This document shows positions 46,601-58,600 of a stretch of 64,000 nt of DNA, one piece after another. The notes under the pieces were generated by a model that was not told the DNA's origin, ran no database searches, and saw only the letters and a list, made by a program, of their open reading frames with translations. Every line of letters starts with the position of its first letter. Positions within the stretch are counted from its first letter, which is position 1. Source of the stretch: Liolophura sinensis (lineage: Eukaryota; Mollusca; Polyplacophora; Chitonida; Chitonidae); contig NC_088297.1 in NCBI RefSeq assembly GCF_032854445.1, positions 19,663,127-19,727,126 of the forward strand, given 5' to 3'. Position numbers and translations under genes: made by a program.

Positions 46601-49600
46601 TCGGGTGGCTAAGGGTTCAAAACCAGGCCATGGACAGTAATTTGTGTATTCCGCCGCTCTTGCTGTTTGAGGGGCTGTGATTGCAGTCTAACATTCATTG
46701 AACACCACTTTGCCTACCATGAGTATTGCGTGCATATTTATATATCAAGTGTGAGAAAGTTTGTGAGTAGTTTGCCAAATGTTGGTGGTTTGCAATGTTT
46801 ACCCTGGGCACACCGGTTTCCTCAACCCATAAACCTGATCACCAACCTGTCAGTGAAAAATTCTTGACTGTGGCATTAAGCCACAATCAACTGGCATTAA
46901 GCCACAATCAACTGGCATTAAGCCACAATCAACAGGCATTAAGCCACAATCAAGTGAATAAAAATCAAGATGAGATACATGTACATATTTACATGTATAG
47001 GCCTAATTTGACACTTTAAGTTACCCTAAATGACCTAAAATTTCACCCTTAAGAGTGCATTTTAAGATATGAATAAACGTCACAAAATATTATTTTTGGT
47101 ACTGAAACTGTTGGTGCTGTTGGTTGGTGCGCCAGCGCAGCATAATGACCCAGAAGTCTCTCACCAATGTTGTCACTGTGAGTTCAAGTGCAGCTTATGC
47201 TGGCTTCCTCTCTGGTCGTAAGTGGGAAGGTCGGCCAGCAATTTGCAGATAGTCGTGGGTTTCCCCCAGGCTCTGCCTGGTTTCCTCCCACCATAATGCT
47301 GGCTGCCGTCGTATAAGTAAAACATTCTTGAGTACGGCATAAAACACAAATCAAATAAATAAATAAATAAATAAGTAAATAAATCATGGCAGCGTGGCAT
47401 TTTTATTGTTTATTTAGTTACTAGATCTCAAATGACCTACTTTAGTGCTGTTCCATTTGATTGTGCTGTGTTATAATGCATGAATGAACCTATATGAACT
47501 AGGGTATATTCCAAGGCCTTCACATACATGTAGCTGTCAGTTAAGATGAAAAAGCCTGATTATGAAATGGATCTTGAAAACATCGTTTAGTGTTTCAGTT
47601 TTTTTTTAGTTGCACTGATATGGCCTCTGCATTGACGTCAGTAAATGGGGCTTGTAGATGCAGAAATACACATGTATGAAACTGTAAACCTCGAACCAAA
47701 AAAAAAAATAAAGAAAAAAAAAAAACAGAAATGAACATTCATTGATGCGCACTACTTCTTTTTTAAATTTAAATGGAGCATTTACTTTTTTATCTCTCGA
47801 AATAGACTTTGGTGTGAGCTTTTTGTGATAAAACATTTACATGCTTACAGTTAAGTTTTATGCAGGCTTGCAGTGTGTACAATTACAGGTACAACCATAT
47901 GCATTCTACAGGGATACATGTGTACATGTTTTTGTCTCAGGCTTTGTTACATGAAACTGTATAGAACTCATTTAAGTTTTGCAACATCCTGTCTGCTCTT
48001 TTTACCCAACATACATGTCGTTGTAACAGGGATACACAGTTTCTCTTTTCTCATGTTGTTAATCCTTCTAATAAGCAACATATATCAAATATTATGGTCA
48101 GAAAAATGTATGTATTACTAATATCTGTCCTAAAAATTAAGACAAAATTTGCAGTCCTTTTATTAGGTAGTATTTGGTAACTAGCCCGAAATGTGAAAGA
48201 GGGTGTCCAAACAGTCCATTTTGATGCTGTTTTGATTGAACAGGGTGTCCATATTTCATTTTTTCCTCTGTACGATTTTAGAATCATTGAAAATAGGAAG
48301 TCCCCTCAACATTGATTGTCTATTTCTTCTATCCACTTGAATGTGTGGATGGGTACTCGGTGGCTCACGAAACATTAACGAATTTTGAAATTCCATTTTG
48401 CAATTTCTATGCCCCAGTCCAGTGTTAAATTTCCAGGTGTGTAGATATATACATGTAGATACATGTATCTGTGGCAGTTTCGCCCATTTTTATGTGTTCA
48501 GCTTTTCAGGAGAACAGATAATGGATGAAAATCTGATGTTAAGGAATGAAAATACACATGCCCCTCCCTCTCAAACCCCAGTCTCAAATTATACACTGAT
48601 ACATGTACATGGAAAATAAAAAGGGTGTTGAAAAATGAAGAAAGATGAACACAGTTTCTTTCCATCTCAAGAATTTAATGGCTAGGTTAAATACTGTACC
48701 TTGAACTGAAATGTAGAAGACAGCCGAATGCATCTGGTTGGCATGGCACTGTCTGATACAGCACAGACATACCCAGAAATTAGTCTGGCATTAACATCTG
48801 AACAGTCCCCCATTGTGTTGGCGACAACTGACACTTAATACTTGACACTTGATCACTTGATACATGTATATATATATATATAGATATATTTGTGTGTAGC
48901 AACTGTCCCGGAAGATCAAAGAGTTCAATTCAAGACCAGCTCATGCCGGCTTTTTCAGTATGAAATAATAAATTTATTTATTTATTTGATTGGTCCTTTT
49001 ACGCCATACTCAAGAATATTTCACTTATACGACTGCGTCCAGCAATATGGTGGGAGGAAACCAGGAAGAGACCATCTGCAGGTTGCTGGCAGACCTTCCT
49101 ACACATGGCCGGAGAGGAAGACAGCATGAGCTGGACTTGAACTCATAGAGCCCGCATTGGTGAGAGGCTCCAGGGTAATTACACTGCACTAGCGCACTAA
49201 CCATCTGAGCCACGCAGGTCCCTGAAATAATTAATACTTTATTTCGTACTGAACATACATGTGCTCTAACTGTACTTTTAAGGCAGTCATTAGATGTCCT
49301 TGCTAAGAAATATGCATACCCCTTGCACGTACTGATGCATGCTCCTCACAGCGCATGCGTTGCTCTCTATTTTTCGCTTTACATCACTACCACCAATAGA
49401 CAAGCTTGACCTTTGGATCCCATGGGATGTACATAGGCATGTTTAGGCTTTGTAGCCTCATCACGTGTCTCCCCCTGTGGAACTTTTTAATCATCATTCG
49501 TCAGTAAAATTGTTTCAGGTTTTGGTTAAAATCATGTTGTACATACTCTGGATAAAGAGAATGAATGTGTATATAGTATTATTAGAGACAAAGGTTGAGA

Positions 49601-52600
49601 CGGATTGTTTGTGTTTTCTGATATGACTTCTTGCCTCATCACCACGATGCCAGTGTTGTTGAAGATTTCTGTACAAAATTTACTACCTACTTCCTCAGCC
49701 TCTTGGCACATTGAAAGATCAACTTTTAGTGCAATTCATGTATTTTTTTAAATTTGATTTATTTATTTATTTATTTATTTGATTAGTGTTTTACGCCGTA
49801 CTCAAGAATATTTCACTCATACGACGGCGGCCAGCATTATGGTGGGTGGAAACCGGGCTGAGCCCGGGGGAAACCCACGACCATCCGCAGGTTGCTGGCA
49901 GACCTTCCCACTTACGGCCGGAGAGGAAGCCAGCATGAGCTGGACTTGAACTCACAGCGACCGCATTGGTGAGAGGCTACTGGGTCATTACGCTGTGCTA
50001 GCGCGCTAACCGACTGAGCCACGGAGTCCCCCTTTTAAATTTGATTTTTAAGACAAAACTACACTTGTTGGATTGACCAGTTTCAGGGCTTCACAGAAAG
50101 AATAATTTCATCAGTCCACACAGAATAATGTTTGAGTAGGCACCTTGCAAACATGCGAAAAGGTTGAAGAAATGCAATGTTGATAGCAGTGATTTAAAGC
50201 AAAAGGTAGAGAGCGATGCATGCGCTGTAAGGAGTTTTGAATGCTTTGGTTTCTTGGTAACTGTACCGACATGTATATAAAAGTAAACATCACAAGATGT
50301 GCCACAAAATACAGGTTCAGTACAGCTCAGTCTAAAAGTCAATTGTTTACTGCTGGTATCGTGCTCCAAAATACTGAATAAAGCTGCTGAGGCGCGCACA
50401 AAATTATCGTCGAAGGTGTGAATATAGTTCTGCCTACAGATCCGCTCTTGTTTGCAAGTGAAAGTGCAGCCTGTGTGTTTCAGCAGTTTGAGCATAGAAG
50501 CCATGAAAAGTGGAAAGTTTATCTTGCGATGTGTAACCTACCTCTGCACAGCCAAATCAACTTGATTATAGGGAGTTAATATGGGATTAAATCATCGTCT
50601 GGTGTTGACGATCGCCACACTAATTTTGATATACATTTATATTATGCCATGTAATACCATGCAACAAATATTGTATAGTAAACTGGGCAAATCTTCCCCT
50701 AAATTTCAACCAACACGACATTCTTGTGGATAAAGCATTAGCGGGAACTTCTCACCTAGGACATCGCCCCAACACAGGCTGATAGCAGTCTTGTGTGGCC
50801 GGGCCTCTGTTTGATCCTTCGCGCTGATATCTTATCATTTGTCGCGTTTGTATAAAGGCGACATCTAAATGACATCATGTATTCATATTGCAGCAAGGAT
50901 CGTGTCAGCCTCATGTCAAAAGAACTGAAAAAGGCCTATGCTACTTCCGCTTGACGGACGTAGGCCTAGTGGCAGCAATCGGTGTTCTCAACAAATAACC
51001 TGAAATGGCTGGTGTATTTTTTTGTTTATTCTGACTGTTGTGTTTTGGAAGTTTCCAAGATTAGCCGACATTGATTGTTTATACAGATCTACTCAGTTGC
51101 TGACCGAATTGCCACGCGGGAAGTTGTACAGAAGAGGGGTTTACACAGTGAATTCAGCCCAAGTAGCCAGTTTTGAGAGATTAATTTATTCCTATTGTTC
51201 ACGAATTTCAAAACAATACAGAGTGTGTCAGTTATTAAAGTTTGACACTTGTGAGTATTATTTCCTTACTCCAATACCTCATATCTATTGTTCTTTAATT
51301 TTTGCAAAGTGTCATTGCTGGACACTAAGCCTGCTTGAGTTCTTCTTCCAAGTCTGTCTACAAAACCTGTAGGATTGCGCTAATCTCCTGCCTGGTTTTG
51401 ACTTTCAGCCTTTTAAGTGGGGATTAAAAGAAAAATCATTTAACAGCTACATGTAGTACATGACTTGTTTAAAGCTGATGTTGACTTTTTGATTCTTATG
51501 TTTAATATCTAAGTGTACTTTCTCAGAATTTTCTGACAATTACTTCTACATACATCTGTTAGTGGTCTTGCGGTAATATGGATGGAGGAAACCGGAGTCA
51601 GTTGTGGATCTTGGAGTTTGAACTTTTTTTATCGCTGAAGGTAAAAAAAAGTTCTGTTGTGACATGTGACGTCTGTCAGAAATATTTTTGATTATGTTTA
51701 CTGTCGCATGGGCATCAGAGAAAAAGTGTCACAAAAAGTTATTTAGAGCTGAAAGATGGAAAAAATTGAGGAACTGAGTATTTGTGAAGTTAAGTTCCTG
51801 CCAGATAGAGGTGTCACGAGTGATATGGCAGGACAGGTAATCGGTTGACAGAATTGATCGTCTTTGACATTTTACATTATACAGTTTTACCTTCAACAAG
51901 AAAAGAGTTTGAACTCAAAACATTCCTCTTGGGAGTAACATTGACAAATCTCCTGACTGATAGGCTATCCGATCAGCTGCATTAAAAACAATGTTCTGCT
52001 GGAATGAAAATTTGTTTTGATATGAATAATGAAGTGTAGGCTTTTTTTTTTTTTTTGTTTTTGTTTTAGCATGTGCACCACTTTTTAATACTAATGGTTT
52101 ACTTTTCAGCATTGGCACTGATCATTTTTTAATCAATTATGGATTTATTAGCTTTAGTTATTTATTTATTTGATTGGTATTTTACGCCATACTCAAGAAT
52201 GTTTCACTTATTCGAAGGCGGCCAGCATTATGGTAGGTGGAAACCGGACAGAGCTCAGGGGAAACCCACGACCAACCGCAGGTTGCTGGTAGATCTTCCC
52301 ACGTACAGCCGGAGAGGAAGCCAGCATGAGCTGGACTTGAATGAGTGATTTTGGTTTAACGCTACATTGGCAATATTTCAGCCATATCGTGGCGAAGCTG
52401 GGCTTGAAGCTCACAGCGACGGCATTATTAGCTTTAATACCACAAGCCAAAGACAAGTGATTGGTTAGGATATCCAGCCAATCATTAATTTGCAGATAAA
52501 TGTACTAAGGTTAAATAAATCAAATACTGGTGGAATTATATGCAATATTAGGCTACCCTAAATGACCTAAAAATTCGGCCACAAAAGAGCATTTTTGTAG

Positions 52601-55600
52601 ACAAATAAATGTCTTGATTACCTCTGGTGCTAAAATTTAAATTTTCTCATTAAGGTATCACCCTGCCTTTCAGACAAACCTCAAAACACCTATCTTAAAT
52701 CAATCTTAAACCAACTCCCGGAATCTGAAAAAATTATCAACTTATTCATGAATGAAATTAGGTCATTTAGGGTAAATATGCAACTTTAACAACATTACAA
52801 CAATTTTCAGTATGAGTGCATGTACATGTAATTACAAACCTGTATCATTTTACTATATATATACATACATAGTATATATACACATTTTTAACTCATTTCG
52901 AACTGCCTCTTAATTTGTGCCTTTTCGACCTTAGCTGCAATTTTGGGCATCAGGTGTGAAGAATTGCTACCATACATGTGCATGTGTGTATCCCTGCAGA
53001 TAGGTAGATTGACAAGACGAAGCAGCCGTGTGTTACAGCTATATGTAGACCTATATATTAAAACTTCTAGCTCCAGTATGAACCCACATGTACCAGTCAT
53101 ATTCTTCCCTGAGGCTATGTAGGGCAATGTTTATCAGAATACGCTCTCCTCTTTGTATTAAAGCTCTTTCTGAATTCTGTCTCTCCGTGTGCGTGCAAAC
53201 TGTGCCGCATGAATATCAATGGCTGAGCTAAAACGTGCAGGTACGAAGGCAGAGTGTGTATTTAGCCTTGAGATACTGTATGATCAATGCATACATTCTG
53301 TGATATAAAAGTGCACATAACCTGTGAAAAATGTGGGACTGGGGCATGTTAAAATACATTTTGTGGTTTTTTAAATAATGAGCTTTGGCAAGAAATTATA
53401 CTTAATAAGTGTACATATAATTGGGTTGTGATTATTCAGTTTTGCACAGCTTACGTGTACTTGTGTTTCTGTTCACACTGCTATGGTCTATATTCGTGTA
53501 CTGTGTCAGCCTGGATGTACTGGAGTACCCACTTAAACAGTTACAGGGCAAATTTGAAATTGATGGCCCTTTAATGTTGAAAGAAAAAACAACATATAAT
53601 GCAGCCTTAGCCAATAGAAAGAGACCTTAAGAAAAAAGGCTCACTGCTTCTGGGGTTTTCAAAGTGATGTTAAGCTGTTGAACACGCTCTAGTGGCATTT
53701 TGCGTAGTCCATGATGTCTGTTGTGTGATCTGTCATGAATAAGGTGTGATTGCATACCTGTACGTCACGTGAGCAAGTAAGTCAGTAAACGTATTCGCCA
53801 GAGGTCGGTGGTTTATGCCAGGCACCTGGTTTTCTTCATCCATGAAAATGACCACTGTCACATAATGAAGAATACAACAAATAACTAAGAAATTAATAAA
53901 TACATGTATAAAAACAAAATTACTTTTCACCACTCTAGTATCTAGTGCTGCTTCACTGAGACTCCTTACCAAAGGGAAGTAAGCCGCCTCGCCTGAGCCA
54001 TTATGCTGATACTGGTCAACCAGTCATTATACTGTCCCCTTCATACTGAACGCCAAGTTACAACTTCCTCTTTTAAGGTCTTAGGTGTGGCTCAATCCAG
54101 GACTAACCCTGGATCTACCGGTCCCAAAGCGGACCCTCCGGCTAGCTATGTTATCGGGGCTGGTCATGGGACTAGAGTGGAGTTGTGTATGGTACATGTA
54201 CCTTGTATGGTGTGGTACCACATTGTGTTCCCCATTCCCATTACAGCGCACATACCACTCTCTATGCTTGTTTTACGTCACTGCCGCCACTAGACAAGTT
54301 TGACTAATGGGACCACTGTGATGCTCATGGGCGTTTTAGGCTTAGCCTCACCATAAATGTTCTTGCATGTAATTGCTGTCAGCATTTTACAATAAAATTG
54401 CTTTAGGGGTCTGCTGGAATCCTGTTGTGCATAGTATTTTAGATAAAGAGAATACTTACATCTATGTACAAAATAGAAATAAAGCTTGAGACAGAGTTTT
54501 CCTTTTTTTTTTCTTATCACTAACTCCTATCTGCCTCATCACCTTGGTGGTCAGAATTCTCTAGTGGCAACAGTAGTGTGTGTGGAGAGTTGTGCATGTG
54601 CTGTATGGATTTCAGCCTCAACCTTCTCCAGTTTCCTTGCACTCATATTAGGCTGACCTCTGTTCTGTAAGGTGAATGTCACTGTGGATAGCTTAGCCCT
54701 AGAATGCCCAGCAGAGAAATATATTCAATATTTATGTAAGACAGGAAAATATCTTGCGGTGTTTTCTTGTCACTAGAAAAAGAAATGTTTGTTTCCACTT
54801 TATGTATCATGTGCTTATCAGCTTTTTTTGTTACACTTTAGATTGAATGTCTGCAGGGTGCACACTTAAACCTTTGAAAAGCTGCTTTGTTAATATTTAC
54901 TCAATTAATTAAAACAGTTAATCCAAATAATGTACATTTTGTATAAAGCTCAGACAATCAGTACCAGTAACGTATGTTGTCTGCTTGTGGAGACGTCCAC
55001 TTAAGCACAAGGGGTCACTCATATATTTGTCATGGGACGATTGAAAAGAGGTTACAAATACCGAGCTCGATACAGGCTCATACATGTGTATTCATGCTCG
55101 CTTAGCATGGTTAAGCTTACTAAAGGGTGGACTGGGGAGAGTTCATATTGGTACACGTATGGCTGCACAGGTGTGGAAATTGTCAACATCTGAGCTGGTT
55201 TCATATAAAGGTGATATCACCTGTGACATTACAATTGTATAGTTCAGCTCTCGCAATTTCCAGCTGCTGCTTTAGAGTAAACATGCGAGTCAGTAAGATG
55301 CTCAGATATTTATTTATTTCAATGGTGTTCTACGCCATAGGTAAGAATATTTTACTTATACAATGGCAGCCAGCCTTATGGTGGGAGAAACCTGGACTGA
55401 GCCCTGGGGGAAACCCACAACCATCCGCAGATTTCTGGCAGACCCTTCCCACAAATGGTCAGATACATGCAGTAGATACATGTACATGTTATACAGTGAA
55501 AGATTCTTCCATATACACCTTTTATAACCACAATCAAATTAATTAAGCACAAACTGGAAATAGCGTGTACATCTACAATATACATGTGTGTGTAGAATTT

Positions 55601-58600
55601 CATGACATCTTAAACTCAGGTCCCTTGTTTCAAAGTGAGAATGGTTCCTGTTAAAATATAGGAATCCTAAAATGGAAAAAAAAAAAAAATACAATTTCAA
55701 AAATTTCTTCCGAACATGACAGACTGAACTACAGGGCTACAGATACTACTAAAGTCACTGGCAGTTAAATTCACATGTAGGAAACTATCCAATCCAGTGG
55801 GTGTATATGTTATACCAGTTAAAATCATGGAAAATGTCTATTTTGATGTTGTACATGTACAGGTATTATTGAATGACCTTGAAAATCCTTGAAAGTAAAG
55901 GGTGTCAGAATCAATTTGAAAGGGGTATGGCGATTGGTCGACTATCCTAGCACAAAAGGCGATGTGGCCTCAGAAACTTTGTGATGCAAGACGGCTGAAG
56001 ATGCCCTGAAATAGACCTATTGTCGCTTTATGCGCTTAACTGTCTAAAGGGCATACGAGTGACTGCATGGGCCCTCATTTTGTTTGTTTGCAATTAGGTT
56101 GATTCGACATTACTTTTTATTTATTAATTTATTTATTTATTTATTTACTTATCTTCATTTTTCTATTTTTTTTGGTGAAAAGTGCAGCTGCTGCTGTCAC
56201 TGAGCAGTGCACCTGCATTTTGTATTTTTTGTCTATATTAGAAGTATTGTTTTGGCATTTGCTTTGTTTATGCTATATATTATTGATTTTGTAAAGCATA
56301 TAATCAGCAGAAGTCTTGTCCTACCATCAAATATGTAGGCTGTACTTGTATGTAGTCTACCTCTAGTCAGCTGTAATATCTGCTTCCTATACAGGCTTAT
56401 CAGTACTTACATCTCAGGAAAGACCTAGTACTTTCAGTGTGTCCGATGTTTTGTCCTGTTGAATTCTTGCTTCCTTATGTTGGAAAATGAAATCAGTTCT
56501 TTCACTCATAGATACTGAGTATGTATGAAATAACAAATCAGATTTGTACTAAAATTTGAGCTCTTTAACCAAGGAAGGGGCCATCAGATGAAATGGGAAT
56601 GTCATGCTGTTATACAAATCAGCATACAGTACATGTATGTATTTATTTATTTGATTAATGTTTTACACCCTACTGAAGAAGATTTCACCTTTTTTCACCA
56701 GCATTATGGTTGGAGGAAACTGAGCTGAGTGCGGGAGAAACCCTCAGTCATCCTTAGGTTGCTGGCAGGCTTTCCCACATACTTGAACTCTTGTAGGAGA
56801 CTACTAGATCTGACCACTGAGAGTGACATTGGGCAAACTTTAATAAAGACATAGAATACAGCAACATACATGTGCAGCAGTTACTGTATTTCAACTAGAG
56901 TTTGGCCTGTAAAATTGCTCTTTCAAAAGGCCTTACAATCATACTTTAGATGTCAACTCTTACATATAAGTTTTTCTGATAAGAAAAAAATGAGCTTTTA
57001 CTTGAACATATAAGCTTGATGAATAAATAAGATTATAAATTTGAGTAAGGCTTAATTTAAGGTGAAACACAGTCCTGGAGATAATATTGGAAATCCGTCT
57101 GTTTGGTGTATAGTTACAATGGCTGAATACAAACTAAAGAACAAATTTTTACAAGAGGATAACCATGTATGTATAAGATTTTCGATCCTGCCTATTTTGA
57201 TGAATCAGAAAGATTTGTGGGGAAGCTCATAATATCATGAAAAAAAGGCATACATATAGTTCTTACCATATTTTGGTTTGCTTTTCTTTTTTCTTTCTTT
57301 CTTTTTTTAATCATTTTTTGCAGGTTCTTAAAACACAATACAAAATTCATGTGCTCCATTGCATACATATGGTTCTAACGTGTAACATTGGCTGTCATTC
57401 CAGTTCCTCTAAACTATCATTTTATTGTGGCTGCTACATCCTGCACTTACCAGGATTTTAGGGAAGTGCTAGCAGCTACACAGCAGAGTAGGGTGATAAG
57501 TGTCATGGCTTGTATAAGTCTTGCCTATTGTTTCCTTATTGCACACACACTTTAGCCGGAACTTATTAAGGCATAATGTAAAAAGGTTATGTAAACTCTT
57601 AGCCACCTCATAACTGTGCACAGAGCAAACGGATGCACGTTCACTGTACAGTGTATGTATGGGCACCAAAGATTTTGCAAGATCACTTTTTAATAGTATA
57701 TATATATCTTCTATTGTGCAGTTGTAGGAGTAGTAAAATTTTTTTGTTTTCTATTTATTTATTTGAACTTGCCCAGAATGGCGTAGTGGTGCTGTAAATT
57801 AATCTTTTGATGTAAATATCATGGCCAGAGTAAAAAGCAAATTTAAAAATGCCAAAAATAAACAGCAAAAAAAAATTAAATGAAATAAAATTGAAAGAAG
57901 GGAAAAAAAATTATGAATGGGAAAAGGACAGAATGAATAATATAATAGCAAACTACCTTCATTTGGCAAGTATCTGATTCAAGCCAGCAAGAGCTGGATT
58001 TCAGCCTCATTCAATCTGGCAGTAACTTGCGGATGGTCATTGGTTTCCGCTGCATTCTGCCCAGTTTCCTCCCACCATATTAAACACTGGTCACCATTGT
58101 TTCATTAAAATATCTTGAGAGCAGGGTATAAACTCTAATCAAGTAAATAAATTTGGCCTCACTGAGTTTAGCGGGGACGTGTTCTATCTGTCCTCTATAG
58201 CGTGAAGAACACACAAGCCAAATGAGGGAGCTTTGTCCATACAATAGAATGTGCATTGGTGCATGTAGGTGAAGAACAGAGGTCTTTAGGGCATATCAGT
58301 ATCACTTAGGATAGTGAAGACAAGATGTCTTTTTATAGAGGCTTTGTAACAGGAATTATTAAAATACACATGTATAATGTTACACATAAGCATTCACAGG
58401 ATGTGATAACGGTTACGGTACAGCCAGGAATTATCCTGATGGCTGTGGAACACAGTGTACAAGAAGGATCGCTGTGAAAACACAGTCTGAAGTGTGTCCA
58501 TGATGATGTAGGAACCATGCCATGATGGTGGGGCCTCTGTGGCCAAGGTGGTTAGCATGTCAGCGCAGTGCAATGACCCAGGAGCCTCTCACCAATGCAG

